This document shows positions 46,401 to 53,886 of a stretch of 64,000 nt of DNA, in pieces. The stretch is from Petrosia ficiformis (Eukaryota; Porifera; Demospongiae; Haplosclerida; Petrosiidae): contig OX345636.1 in NCBI GenBank assembly GCA_947044365.1, positions 62,865,537-62,929,536 of the forward strand, read 5' to 3'. A model generated the notes under the pieces. It was not told where the DNA came from. It saw only the letters and a program-made list of their open reading frames with translations, and searched no databases. Position 1 is the first letter of the stretch. Every line of letters begins with the position of its first letter. The translations under genes and the position numbers were made by a program.

Positions 46401-47584
46401 GAGTGCATTGAGATGGAAACATGTTTGGTCTGTATTAGTATTTAATTACCAGTATGTGAAAATTCGTAATTACAACAACAAGATATAGAGGAACATATTA
46501 GGAGAATAAGGCATCTGTGGACACCTAGATGTCTTTAGGGTAATCATTCATTATCACATTAATACTGGTATATATCATTACAGATCATAATCATAATAAT
46601 TATGAGAATATAAGGTATTATTGAATGTTGAGAATGAAATTACATTGTAATTCATGACTATTGAGACCATGTTGAGATATTATCATTAATTATTATTATT
46701 AGTATCCCTTATCATACTGAAGCATATCCTATTTGTAGAAGTTGCACTTCATAATCAATAATGAATTAGCTGCCATAATCCATGTATTAATATAATGCAT
46801 CATTCCTATAACTACCAAATCATATACTAGTGTATATACCAAGTCCCTATCCTTTACTTGATTTTATTTTATAATGGGTGTATTTATTGTTTGGTAATTC
46901 TTGTGTTTCATAAAATTTGTAAGTGGTACTACTAACACAATATTACTAAGGCTTCATTTAATACATCATCATCTAGCCCTTTTACAATAGAATCTTCATC
47001 AATATCAAGAATGGGAAACAGCAGATATTAAAACTGATAGTGTAAGTCATCAATTATCAATAAGCATCAATTATCAATAATATAATGTTAAGATTACAAT
47101 TAGGTGATTACCAAAACTATAATAATTATTATACAAGAAACAATTGAACAGCTTCTATGATGATGATAATGGAACATTGTCAAACATACCATGTATTGAT
47201 ATACAATAATGAAATTAGTATGTTCCTAAGAGTATTTCAAATGTTACAACACTTATGTGTGATAATTGGTCACTTAAAGTACACCAAAAGTAATCACAAA
47301 TACTCTTGAACAAAAGTCCACACAAAGGTCTTCAAGCTCTATCTACTATATTTCATTATCGTGTTTATTCAAGGGCTATACATTTGTAAGTAGTCAGTAG
47401 CCATCATAAAAACAACAATGATTTCAAAGTACATAACATGTATGTAAAATAACAAGCAGCAGTATCAAGTGTTTTGGTGTATATAAATACTTACCAGAGC
47501 ATATATTGGGTCTGAACATTGTGAGATAATGTCATTCACTTCCTTTATATTCCTGTCCGTATGTGCATTATAGAGACTGTCATT
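20711..47584 (-). CDS. Multi-exon gene: ankyrin - coiled coil - DEATH x2 - caspase-like - CARD - DEATH
   Basis: Exons read on the minus strand: 47584-47495, 46011-45910, 43338-43240, 31898-31800, 31193-31119, 30525-30480, 29853-29809, 26826-26677, 26565-26398, 26324-26166, 26105-25959, 25894-25823, 25747-25655, 25145-25008, 24891-24796, 24736-24485, perhaps 24376-24308, 24249-23998, 23504-23451, 23305-22571, 22513-22187 and 21093-20755 (or to a stop at 20711). All have AG/GT borders and join in one frame. Ankyrin exons are phase 0 and about 33 codons each. From the linker onward every intron is phase 1. The product, over 1180 residues, should be cytosolic, since I see no signal peptide or membrane segment. 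Ankyrin repeats would bind a ligand or partner, the coiled coil would oligomerise, and the death-fold domains would recruit partners to the caspase-like domain. These roles are inferred from the families. The first exon is not found, and the 12-kb gap at 31.9-43.2 kb could hide more exons. Confidence 0.75.
21094..22186. other. Intron with a CA microsatellite
   Basis: The space between the DEATH and CARD exons is AT-rich and non-coding. It holds a (CA)n tract at about 21729-21760. No other structure was seen. Confidence 0.7.
22187..22513 (-). CDS. Exon: CARD-like domain
   Basis: The exon lies between AG at 22515-22514 and GT at 22186-22185 and reads 109 residues in phase with both neighbours. 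It lacks a methionine near its start, so it is easy to miss. The pattern is that of a caspase-recruitment domain: H-K-N-D-L at helix 1, LFSLAGGLLARGII, a charged loop, then EADTLLIHVEKAVHENPDML and a final helix VVLEVMEKECC. CARD domains bind other CARDs, classically between adaptors and caspases. Here the CARD lies directly after the caspase-like domain of the same chain. A general death-fold assignment is safe; CARD rather than another subtype is likely but not certain. Confidence 0.75.
22571..23305 (-). CDS. Exon: caspase-like (peptidase C14) domain
   Basis: A 735-bp exon with AG at 23307-23306 and GT at 22570-22569. The ~245 residues fit a caspase/paracaspase-type fold. A first strand GIAFLIGF is followed by TFENDLSFAVW, then YIVFYYAGHV, where His after Gly takes the place of the catalytic His. 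LFLVPQ follows, then CLFFFDSCLS, where Cys after Asp-Ser takes the place of the catalytic Cys. Both dyad residues are present about 60 residues apart, so a working cysteine protease is possible. The usual His-Gly becomes His-Val, and I cannot judge the substrate pocket. The C-terminal third (ITRIWSKTLCKNL and beyond) resembles the small-subunit region. It follows two DEATH domains and precedes a CARD, so it would be brought together by partner assembly. Confidence 0.8.
23451..23504 (-). CDS. Exon: 18-residue linker before the caspase-like domain
   Basis: A 54-bp exon (TTTTAG before it, GTAAGAG after it) encoding an acidic, Pro-containing linker (KTDEQFDPSKPEGPEQ). It is phase 1 at both ends, so it can be included or skipped without changing frame. 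Confidence 0.75.
23998..24249 (-). CDS. Exon: second DEATH domain
   Basis: A 252-bp exon, phase 1 at both ends. It reads ANLEDLRAISLVEWKAVGLM, LGIHDGILESIQHS, then CWINTGHAYWSTLVEAL, DEITKRYL at the end. This is the six-helix DEATH pattern with the W-x-x-x-G/L early helix, the I-x-x-I-x-H helix and the late W-x-x-L-V-x-A-L motif. It has exactly the same length as the preceding DEATH exon and the same motif spacing, so the two are tandem duplicates. The domain should mediate homotypic binding. Confidence 0.87.
24308..24376 (-). CDS. Possible 23-residue linker exon between the DEATH domains
   Basis: An exon of 69 bp is possible between AG at 24378-24377 and a weak GTCAGT donor at 24307. It would keep phase 1 and encode a hydrophilic linker (HEGQLSRVHVKVLVTQ). 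A better-looking donor (CAT|GTAAAG) lies inside it but would break the frame. The flanking DEATH exons also join in frame without it, so it may be a cassette exon or not real. Confidence 0.4.
24485..24736 (-). CDS. Exon: first DEATH domain
   Basis: A 252-bp exon with TTTCAG before it and GTATGT after it, phase 1 at both ends. It reads EVLEATAEVQRQWEELGIAL, GLDRTKLTEISQTHHS, then RFWITDVGASWGALVRALKS and ELAKKIENG. The W-x-x-L-G/A-I-x-L-G-L early motif, a central H-x-x-L helix and the late W-G-A-L-V-R-A-L motif are the DEATH-domain hallmarks. It follows the coiled coil directly, as in receptor-adaptor proteins where oligomerisation clusters death folds. Confidence 0.88.
24796..26826 (-). CDS. 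Eight exons: ~340-residue Glu/Lys-rich coiled coil
   Basis: Exons 26826-26677, 26565-26398, 26324-26166, 26105-25959, 25894-25823, 25747-25655, 25145-25008 and 24891-24796 are 150, 168, 159, 147, 72, 93, 138 and 96 bp, all multiples of three and all phase 1 at both ends. Each encodes heptad-like helix of similar style: K-x-E-L-M-x-K near the start, LETEKKKLLSLLEKQSKEL in the middle, and a terminal Gly or Ser-Gly at the splice joint. They look like serial copies of one ancestral exon. A long coiled coil most likely drives self-association. It could be lengthened or shortened freely by exon gain, loss or skipping without a frameshift. Confidence 0.85.
27227..27750 (-). pseudogene. Ty3/gypsy-type gag fragment in an intron
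   Basis: The minus strand carries two adjoining frames that together resemble a gypsy Gag capsid: F-R-N-P-N-H-W-P-R-W-M-R-R-F-E near the start, LLYCLGEKAEALL, then after a frame change LYKLAESCNYSDMKTKMICD and DRLVAGIRE. No LTR, zinc knuckle or pol is attached. It lies in the intron between exons 29853-29809 and 26826-26677. It differs clearly from the gag at 13983-14645, so it derives from another family. Confidence 0.8.
27751..28315. other. Intron, no feature seen
   Basis: AT-rich intronic DNA to the right of the gag fragment, without frames or recognised repeats. Confidence 0.4.
28316..28959. mobile_element. Non-autonomous piggyBac-type element (~640 bp)
   Basis: The segment is bounded by TTAA on both sides and has terminal inverted repeats CCCTTTAGCGGCGGAT and, at the other end read inward, CCCTTTACAGGCGAT. 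TTAA targets with CCYTT ends are the piggyBac signature. Near the left end the motif ATGACGTCTACA occurs twice about 40 bp apart, and a ~110-bp module occurs twice (about 28570 and 28725). No transposase is present. Confidence 0.8.
29032..29677. mobile_element. Non-autonomous hAT-type element, 646 bp
   Basis: The termini CAGTGTTTTCCCTA and TAGGGAAAACACTG are perfect inverted repeats. Flanking 8-bp duplications AAACTACT (29024-29031 and 29678-29685) are perfect. The interior holds inverted copies of the ~110-bp modules found in the neighbouring piggyBac-type element at 28316-28959. Confidence 0.95.
29809..29853 (-). CDS. Exon: 15-residue linker before the coiled coil
   Basis: A 45-bp exon (TTTTAG before, GTAATAA after), phase 1 at both ends, encoding DAVEKLMKPSQTTK. 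It joins the ankyrin linker exon to the first coiled-coil exon in frame. Confidence 0.7.
30040..30182. mobile_element. Truncated end of a piggyBac-type element
   Basis: This ~140-bp segment matches the right end of the element at 53969-54575, including ATGTCACATATATGTGACAT, and ends at GGGTTAA like that element. The opposite end is missing. Confidence 0.75.
30480..30525 (-). CDS. Exon: linker after the ankyrin repeats (phase 0 to phase 1)
   Basis: A 46-bp exon (TTTTAG before, GTAAAAT after) encoding STQQEHMKVKPSVVQ. It is the only exon whose two ends differ in phase, phase 0 on the ankyrin side and phase 1 on the coiled-coil side. It therefore marks the join between two modules of different origin. 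Confidence 0.75.
31119..31193 (-). CDS. Exon: ankyrin repeat (last, short)
   Basis: A 75-bp phase-0 exon with TTACAG before and GTATGT after. It reads NGRTPIDEAKRRNSQTCVDI, the G-R-T-P-I/L-x-x-A-x-x-x-x helix pair of an ankyrin repeat, capped by ILQRAM. The repeat is shorter than 33 residues, as is usual for a C-terminal capping repeat. Confidence 0.9.
31800..31898 (-). CDS. Exon: ankyrin repeat
   Basis: A 99-bp phase-0 exon encoding a full 33-residue repeat: YGNTPIHKAAYYGRDDVVKV followed by L-T-E-S-G-A-N-L. It has the consensus G-x-T-P-L/I-H-x-A-A-x-x-G and L-L-x-x-G-A-x features. Confidence 0.95.
31899..32400. other. Intron, AT-rich, no feature seen
   Basis: Part of the 11.3-kb intron or gap between two ankyrin exons. 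I searched it for TPLH-type motifs with splice borders and saw none. Confidence 0.4.
32401..34440. repeat. Locally duplicated block with three GT microsatellites
   Basis: Long (GT)n tracts occur at about 32432-32452, 32911-32965, 33746-33776 and 34391-34423. A ~430-bp segment at about 33340-33776 is repeated at about 33990-34423 (offset ~650 bp), including TATGCTTTGATGCTTTGATG and CTGGCCTTGGGAACCAGAA. A second pair, GGCATAATAGGTCTCT with GCTCTAGTG, links 32605-32710 to 33165-33255. The tracts AAGGCTATTACTAT and CAGATGCTGTTGT precede each GT run. No exon is supported in the block. Confidence 0.8.
34560..34935. mobile_element. Small TIR element, 376 bp, with 9-bp target duplication
   Basis: The inverted ends GGGGAAGGAGAAAAAGTGGA and TCCACTTTTTCTCCTTCCCC extend about 35 bp with a few mismatches. 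The segment is flanked by TAGGTATTG at both ends (34551-34559 and 34936-34944). A 9-bp duplication would fit Mutator-type elements; reading it as 8 bp would fit hAT. A second palindrome and a long G/C run lie inside. No coding capacity. Confidence 0.9.
34640..34747. repeat. Internal palindrome within the 376-bp element
   Basis: The arms TTTAGGCTCTGGGATTGTTA and TAACAATCACAGGGCCTAAA pair, as do ATCATCTATGTTGTTT and AAACAACATGGATGAT further in. A G17/C7 run follows at about 34750. It may be a second foldback inserted into the first. Confidence 0.8.
35235..35320 (-). repeat. tRNA-like (SINE-type) remnant
   Basis: On the minus strand a sequence like an RNA polymerase III promoter is seen: a box-A-like CAGATAGTAGGAG followed ~30 bp later by a box-B-like GGGTTCAATTC. 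The cloverleaf is not complete, so I do not call a tRNA gene. A related GGTTCAAT-type motif lies inside the foldback at 36044-36163. Confidence 0.35.
35321..36043. other. Intron, AT-rich, no feature seen
   Basis: Very AT-rich sequence between ankyrin exons. No exon or repeat was recognised. Confidence 0.4.
36044..36163. repeat. Foldback repeat, ~120 bp
   Basis: The inverted arms ATGATATGGAGGGATGAG and its counterpart CTCATACCTCCATATCAT are followed inward by TATAAACAAAGGAAATC and GAATTTCCTTTGTTTATA. The loop holds a short tRNA-like stretch (GATTGAACC). Confidence 0.85.
36164..38000. other. Intron with decayed repeat DNA
   Basis: From 36340 to about 37110 the base composition rises in GC at two places (ATCGGGACGGGACCCTCGCC near 36359 and CCGCCTACGTTACGCGGCGA near 37086), with an ACAGACACACAGACACACAG tract between. 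This resembles the ends of an eroded transposon but I could not pair its termini. The rest is AT-rich. Confidence 0.35.
38001..38920. repeat. Segmental duplication, copy 1 (partner 43630-44265)
   Basis: This block and 40680-41000 match 43630-44600 in order and orientation with many small differences. Shared stretches include TATTACATGTTTAATTG, ATACACTACTAGA and TAGTAATGTACAAGAATTAA. The Crypton-like unit B sits in the middle of this copy and is missing from the partner. Confidence 0.75.
39136..40374 (-). pseudogene. Crypton-type tyrosine recombinase, near full length but broken
   Basis: On the minus strand the N-terminal part (40374-40075) reads KRFGSISDDSAIEVMKKGY, then PENTKKSTSWAVGVFSEWRA, the family's N-terminal helical signature. 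After a damaged middle, 39650-39480 contains LDLYFSKLPEYVF and SDKDQAWYEKTPIG, and 39474-39136 contains the catalytic C-terminus: NHSMQATGATMLF, then VTGHKSLDALRSYER. The family consensus has H-S-L-R-A-T-G-A-T and T-G-H-R/K-S-x-x-x-L-R-x-Y-E-R. The conserved second-box Arg is Gln here, while the GH-K-S motif and the final Tyr remain. Several stops and frameshifts interrupt it. Cryptons use this enzyme to cut and rejoin DNA through a tyrosine linkage. This copy is not functional. Confidence 0.8.
40525..40660. repeat. Terminal hairpin of Crypton-like unit B
   Basis: The outer arms AGTTATAACACCCCTT and AAGGGGTGTTATAACT are perfectly complementary. The centre (ATTCATTAATCCCTCAGGC, TAC loop, GCTCTCGGGATTATAAAT) matches the centre of hairpin A. 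The outer arms differ in sequence from hairpin A but both are self-complementary. Confidence 0.9.
41001..43239. other. Intron, AT-rich, no feature seen
   Basis: No ankyrin-like exon, transposon end or strong repeat could be recognised in this stretch. Short open frames here have no family resemblance. Confidence 0.4.
43240..43338 (-). CDS. Exon: ankyrin repeat
   Basis: A 99-bp phase-0 exon (TATACAG before, GTAAGTAT after) encoding 33 residues: GGDSFLHSTTWGERTDVCNF then L-I-S-K-G-A-N-I-N. It keeps the G-x-S/T-x-L-H and L-x-x-x-G-A-N-I-N ankyrin positions. Confidence 0.93.
43630..44600. repeat. Segmental duplication, copy 2 (unoccupied site for unit B)
   Basis: Matches 38001-38920 followed directly by 40680-41000. 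Near 44262 the sequence runs AATTAATAATTATT straight into ATGTAAATTATT without the 1.75-kb unit B. Confidence 0.75.
44601..45909. other. Intron, AT-rich, no feature seen
   Basis: No exon or repeat family was recognised between the two ankyrin exons. Confidence 0.4.
45910..46011 (-). CDS. Exon: ankyrin-like repeat
   Basis: A 102-bp phase-0 exon (CTACAG before, GTAAGTTT after) encoding HTSVYWASLFGNIEYLNEVF and a further 14 residues. The T-x-x-x-W-A-x-x-x-G-N-x-E-x-L pattern is a diverged ankyrin helix pair. It is one residue longer than the canonical 33. Confidence 0.85.
46012..47494. other. Intron, AT-rich, no feature seen
   Basis: No exon or repeat family recognised. Confidence 0.4.
47495..47584 (-). 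CDS. Exon: ankyrin-like repeat, most 5' exon found
   Basis: A 90-bp phase-0 exon (ACTATAG before, GTAAGTAT after) encoding NDSLYNAHTDRNIKEVNDII and ten more residues. It resembles a capping ankyrin repeat, N-x-x-L-x-x-A-x-x-x-x-N-x-x-x-V. The exon upstream of it, with the start codon, was not identified. Confidence 0.75.
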
Positions 47585-47808
47585 CTATAGTATAAAACAT
47601 AAACAATATAAAGCACTTGCATTTACAAACTTATTTGATAGACACCTTATCATAATTAAAATTACAAATTATGATTATGTAATTAATAAAATTATACATT
47701 ATATTAACTTGAATATGAAGTTGTTATTACACTTGTATCTATTAATATTCATTATTGATTATGTAATATGTTAGATTAGAATCATCAAATAATGAAAAGG
47801 CTATGATA

Positions 47809-48960
47809 TATCAGAGAGTACGGTAGTACTCTCTATGTAGGGATGGCACGGAAAAAAAATGGCCGCCCATGCATTTCAATTGCAAGTGATGAGCTGAAAT
47901 CTCTGGTAATATATACACATAAGTTTCTATACACACATGCCTGTTTATATCTAGTGTTTTTATGACTACCAATACCTTCTAGATGGCCGAAGATTATTGT
48001 TAAGGTAGAGAACCGGCGAGTGGCAAAACTGGCAAAATCTTCATCATATTATTTTCCAGACAAATCATTTTTTTGTTTGTTGACCTATCACGATGATTCT
48101 AGCACCATTCCCGTCGCATTTATAGTAAAATTCTGGTCGTAAAGTATCGAGATGATATCTTCAGATACTATGAAAGAAGAAAGTCTCAACGACTACAAAG
48201 ATTTGATCTGGAATTGGACGCCATTTTCCTAAGTGGAATTTAATTACGCATGCGCATTTGTATACTCTTAACATGGAAGCTGAAAAGGTGGAAGTGTTTG
48301 GCATTGTAATAACATTTGTGAGTTTGTGAGCAAATACTAATAATGAATATAATAATTATTAATATTAAAGCAATTGTATAATAATATTGTATACTATGAT
48401 AAGCATTGGAATACTGAATGGTTGACACAGTGGCTGACACTACTTCTTGTAGGACTGCAGACAGTGATGTAAGTGAATAGAGAATATACATCATCTGTAA
48501 GTGAAAGAGAATGATAATCAATACATAAACAAAAGACTGACCTTCATTGATGAACAAATTTTAATGCATTTTTGATTGCATGATTTCATAATATATAGTA
48601 TTTCTGCAATCTACAAAAAAACATTCACATCGTTTAGAAAAAAATCAATGAAAACAAGAATAATAAAAAAAACATTTTCAATAAAAATGAAAGAAGATGT
48701 AGGGATGTCAAAACCCAAAAAGCAAGCAAACAAGGTTGGGAAGCTAACTTAGGACCCAAAATTAAACAAACCACTTCCATATAACCCTACATAATTACAG
48801 CTCTTTGTACAGAGGTGTAAGCACTTATGTAGGGTTATATGGAAGTGGTTTGTTTAATTTTGGGTCCTAAGTTAGCTTCCCAACCTTGTTTGCTTGCTTT
48901 TTGGGTTTTGACATCCCTACATCTTCTTTCATTTTTATTGAAAATGTTTTTTTATTATTC
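47809..48960. repeat. Inverted segmental duplication, left arm
   Basis: This ~1.15-kb block is the reverse complement of 53196-55472, apart from a 1.1-kb insertion in that arm. Shared landmarks are TATCAGAGAGTA at the outer end, GATGGCAC, CAAATCATTTTTTTGTTTG, a GCATGCGCATT stretch, AACATGGAAGCTGAAAAGG, TAAGCATTGGAATACTGAATGG and the family F foldback at the inner end. Both arms read ATGGAAGCTGAAAAGG, which could be a gene start (MEAEK), but the frames diverge soon after. Confidence 0.85.
48658..48960. repeat. Foldback MITE-like repeat, family F, copy 3
   Basis: A nearly perfect palindrome with ~135-bp arms running from GAATAATAAAA through CAAGGTTGGGAAGCTAACTT and AAATTAAACAAACCACTTCC to a ~35-bp loop. 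It is the longest copy and the best view of the family. Confidence 0.95.
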
Positions 48961-51870
48961 TTGTAAATAATCTGTTATGAGTAAAATGACACGATTAATA
49001 AAATCGTTGAATGAATTTATAATTCCAATAATTATTATGTCTCTCATAAAATGCTAATAAATGCTATCAATAATCATTCACACACATGAACAGTATATGA
49101 TGTATCAAATATATAATAGAAATCATACAATATAAGGAATATATCAATTATTGTATTTCCACTTATTATCACAAAATTTGTATTATGAGACACAAATCCT
49201 CAAATCTTTGAATCTTTATTTGTTTCGTATACATATCAAGACATATATTACTAGTAAAGTTTTAATGATATACTAATAATTACACATTTCAAATTATGTA
49301 ATTTCATGTGTATAATCTAAATGGATAGTGGATGCGTATAGTGGGCATTTAACACAAGTATTTGAGTATTTGTCTCTACAAATGCCTTTTATAAACATAC
49401 ATGTAGTAATATTTGTATCATTATTATAATACACTAATATGAATGATATAATATATTGATATGTTAGTATCTAGAGGATGATAGAATAGTAGATAGTAGT
49501 ATGATGTATTGTAATAATACATTTGGTAATAGTTAAGTACATGTTCATTTTCTATATATAGCATTCCCAGTATTAGGATATCAACTTATGATAATTAATA
49601 TGGTTAGTGAAATGATACAAAACTCTAAGACTGCATTAAAACACTATAATAGTTTGTTGTTAGTATATCACTTCCTAAGATTTGGAATACAGCTATATAG
49701 TTGGGGATAAATAATGTCTGACCAATCTATACTGGGTTATGTAGTACCATTTTTAAATAATCTATATAGGATATATCTATTTTTGGATAATCTATATAGG
49801 ATACTAAAAATATATATATATTTTTGTATAATCCAGAAGGACTGGATACCAAGGTTGGAATTTTCCGACCAGTGTTACCTATACACTTTCACCTAGTTGT
49901 GCACACTCATATATGAGACAATATTTGACCTATCAAGTACCATAGTGAATTCCCAAATCCTTTCATTACAGTCCAGTACTGGAGAAAGACACTGGTTAAG
50001 AGTTGGATCTCACAATTTCAAAATATTTGTACTTGTGTTGTCAGTCCGGAGTTGAAAGGTTCCACTTCCAATGAGCCAACCAGTTGATCTGTCTTCCAGT
50101 ATATTCTTGGCTTCAATTTTCAATCCGAACGATCCTTTCAGTGTTGGCAAGGTAATTCAGTATTCCTGTTAGATGTTGAGCTTGGATATGTATATTTATC
50201 TCAGTAGTGATCCTCTAGATTATTGAGTATTGATGTGAAGTATGTATCTTAGAATACAGTAATTATAGTTCAAGATTAAGGCTCAGTTTGACATATCTAT
50301 AGTACCATTACAGTGTGTCCTCAATGGAGGTAAAGTTTCCATCCTCATCAAAATCAGCTAAAAGTTGGGATTTCTTCTTTTATTTCTTTTCTGGAACTTC
50401 CTTCTTCATCATCAGGCCTGTTTTTTTCTTACGCTTTCTTGTTTTTACATAATTGAACACTTCTCGTTATTTCTCTACCCTGTTGGCATGCTTTCACTAG
50501 AAACATAGTAATTAAAACGCGAATGTGTGGGCGGCATCTGTGCTGTGATTGGTCAGTACAAAATGATTGGATTTGCTTCTAATTAAAAATTGTGTTATAG
50601 TTTTTTTAGTTACTAAATTTTTGGTTAGTTCTATTAAATACAGTATGGTTTCATATAAGAATTTTGTTAGGGAGAGGAAAGTATCATTTATGCAAAGCAA
50701 TCTGCTCCTATCAGTTTATGTTCCGTAGGAAAGATTATTAGACACTCATAGATTGCTTCTGCTGACTTTTTGGTTCCTGGCAAGCTTGTAGCTGACATGT
50801 TATAGCTTGGTAAAACACATTTCAACTCAAAACTATGGGATGTATTGAAGGGTCTAGGAAGATGACTGTGTTAGTGTTACCTACAATATTTATTCATATT
50901 CAGTAATAAATATGTCATTAATTACCATTTTATATTCCACTAAGCTAGTGAGATATCTTCATATAATTAGAATATATAAGAAAGAGGAAAATCACAAATT
51001 ATTATTGTAACTCATTTATGTTGATATCCTTGCAGACCCCTCTTTTGTTTTCTCGGCATTAAAAAAAAAACCTTTTCCCATTTCAAGCACAGACATATGA
51101 CTGTACTACAAACATTTCAGCCACCACTTTTTCCTGCACCACAACTATAATTTTTTTTAATATGGAGTGCTATTTCCAGGAACTCAAAAGCCATTATGAG
51201 CTCTTTTATGAAATATATCAATCAAAGTGATCCTCCCCTTGTGACAAAAATAATACTAATGAGGATTCCACAAGTTGTTGTCATCCCCTCTCAGAAAATT
51301 AGATTATAATCGTACCAACTACCCTTCAAAATGTGTGTGTGGAATGACTAACAGTGATGTTGAACATTTGTGGTGAAATCTATCTATCCATTGAGCTATA
51401 ATAGTTAAGTTTGTCAAATTGTCACAATAAACGAAATTAATGTTAGAATGGGTATGAATAGCAAATGACACCATAAATATTATTATAGGTAATTTCAACT
51501 TCTGTACAAAAGATTAAAATGTGAAAATATAGTTAGGTAACAACAAAGTATAATCACTTAATCATGTATGAGGTGTCTCAATTCAGTTTAAAAGCAGTTT
51601 TAATTATTTTTAATACACAGGTAAATGTAGGAGTATATTATTAAAAAGTTGTTGATTTTATAGGAAAGATCAGATGAATGTAGTTTATAGTAATCTGTAG
51701 TAGTCAAAATTAATGCAATGGTTGTTTATAAAGTTGTTGTGTTTAGTAAATCTCGCATGCATTACATCCTCTCAACTACTAGCTGGCTGTATAAACAATC
51801 AGTACATCACTCATTCTCAAGTATTTATTGCTAAGCTGTCATCCAATTCATAAATTTTACAAATTAGTTA
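48961..51870. other. No gene seen
   Basis: AT-rich DNA between the two inverted arms. A direct repeat of GGATAATCTATATAGGAT-type sequence lies near 49755-49800. A minus-strand Lys-rich stretch near 50450-50390 (KRKKKTGLMMKKEVPEKK) might be an old coding scrap. Around 51062-51190 the sequence weakly resembles 54000-54110. None supports a gene. Confidence 0.35.
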
Positions 51871-51877
51871 TCACATT

Positions 51878-52050
51878 ACTTCTACCAACTTGCTTACCCA
51901 GACTAGATAATCCCCAAGCGCTTTGTAGGATTGAATCAAATGCAGTGCTTTTGACAGGAACTGGGGCAAACAAAATGACCCCACTGCATGTTGGCACCAG
52001 CTACACCCTCAGTTTCAGGTTTTACAGCAAGGAAATGGCTCAGGCACCCA
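51878..52050. repeat. Partial copy of the interior of the nested element
   Basis: Matches 54104-54284 with scattered differences, sharing AATCAAATGCAGTGCT and AAAATGACCCCACTGCATGT then TGGCACCAGCTACACCC. Neither terminal repeat is present, so it is a fragment of the piggyBac-type family at 53969-54575. Confidence 0.8.
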
Positions 52051-53195
52051 CCAGAGTGTTAAACAATAGCTATCATTTAGCTGTTTCACATCAGTTAGTG
52101 CATTGTAGTGATTGACAAAAGTGGTGCTGCTTTTACTTAAGGTTTGATGATCTTCCAGGGATACTCTGACTGACTGTATTTGTCAGAGTTATTGTAGTCT
52201 ACAAGGATACTCTGACAAATTGGGTATTGGGAATTATGACAGTCCAAGAGTAATCCATTCACATTTACTTTAGTGTACAGGGGTACTTCAGCTGACAGTG
52301 GAAGATGAGCAGGCATTCAACGTATGATTAAAAACTGTCAGGGCTACTATGGTTTGTAGATACACTCTGCATGGATCCCTGGAAACTTAGACATTCAAAA
52401 GTACTTGTTATTATGCATGCTGTCATTGGATATGACCACAGAGGAATATAGCAAATCACAAAGTAGAATTTGTAGCTTGAAATGTCAAGATATTCAACAA
52501 GATATGAAAATTGATAATCACACCTGCTATCTACACATACAAAACAAGCATCATTTCACTAAAATTAATCATAAAACAATGTATTTCTTTCTTTTCACTC
52601 CATTTTATAATACATGTATATAGTATACTTTCATTTAGGGTTTGAATGGCTAGGAGTTTTCTATACTCTACTAAAATGTATGTGGCTTAAAAAGATGTTC
52701 ACTGATATTTATTTAGTATTACGATTGCACAGTGAGGTTGAAAATGATCAGCAGCTACTAACTTGAATATTTCAATTTCCTATTCTCATTACTATACACT
52801 GTAACAAGTTTATCAAAGTACTTCCAACAATAGACTACCTTCCAGTCCAGGCATCATGCTGAAATGTGCATGCGGAATATAATACACACAAGAATTGCTG
52901 TTGACAGTTCCAGATTAACTGATTATTCCACTAGATTAACTGATTGTTCAGGCTAATCCTTATTCAAATACATGATTATTTTCACTGCATTGTAAAGACC
53001 CTATGATACATCTTAATCTGTAGCTAACTAAGTAGTCATTACGTGTCACTATGGTTCACATATTTTAAATATGGGTGTTTCCTATATTCTTATTTACAAA
53101 TAATTTTAGTATAATTACATTACATTTAATGTTATTATCGCAATAATATTACACATTATAATTTTACACACTAAACAGAATTATTATTATATAAA
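52051..53195. other. No gene seen
   Basis: AT-rich sequence without frames or repeats that I can name. TACTCTGAC/GATACTCTGACAAA motifs recur at 52160-52220. Confidence 0.35.
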
Positions 53196-53500
53196 GAATA
53201 ATAAAAAACATTTTCAATAAAAATGAAAGAAGATGTGGGGAGGTCAAAACCCAAAAAGCATGCGAACAAGGTTGGGAGGCTAACATAGGACCCAAAATTA
53301 AACAAACCACTTCCATAAAACCCTACATAAGTTCTTACACCGCATAAAGCAAATACAAAGAGCTGTACTTATGTAGGTTTATATGGAAGTGGTTTGTTTA
53401 ATTTTGGGTCCTATGTTAGCCTCCCAACCTTGTTCGCATGCTTTTTGGGTTTTGACCTCCCTACATCTTTCATTTTTATGGAAAATGATTTTTTACTACT
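53196..53500. repeat. Foldback MITE-like repeat, family F, copy 4
   Basis: Palindrome with ~135-bp arms (GGTTGGGAGGCTAACATAGG and CCTATGTTAGCCTCCCAACC) and the family core. It occupies the same relative place as copy 3 in the other duplicated arm, so it was present before the duplication. Confidence 0.95.
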
Positions 53501-53886
53501 TTTGTTTCCATTCATTTTTTTCTGAATGGTATGAATATTTTTTGTACATTGCAGAAATACTTGTGTAAGTTATATATCATGAAATCATACAATCATATAT
53601 TCATTAAAATTTGTTCATCAATGAAGGTCAGTACTAGTCATTGTATATATCATAATTTTATGCTTAACATATTCTTTCACTTACATATGATGTCTATTTT
53701 CTATTTCACTTAATCGAGCAGTCTTCAGTGCTAGTGTCACTGTGCCAACCATTCAGTATTCCAATGCTTATCATAGTATATATAATGGCTTAATTATTAT
53801 ATTCATTATTATAATATTTCCTCACAAATGTTTTTACTATACATGACCAATGCAGCAAGCCCTTTCTCCTTTTCAGCTTCCATGTT

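Noticed and set aside
48240..48557. Membrane-protein-like minus-strand frame
   Set aside because: It lies in the inverted duplication, is not conserved in frame in the other arm and is rich in Ile/Tyr from AT-rich DNA.
50512..50700. 62-codon minus-strand frame
   Set aside because: No family resemblance, splice support or conservation; AT-rich composition explains it.
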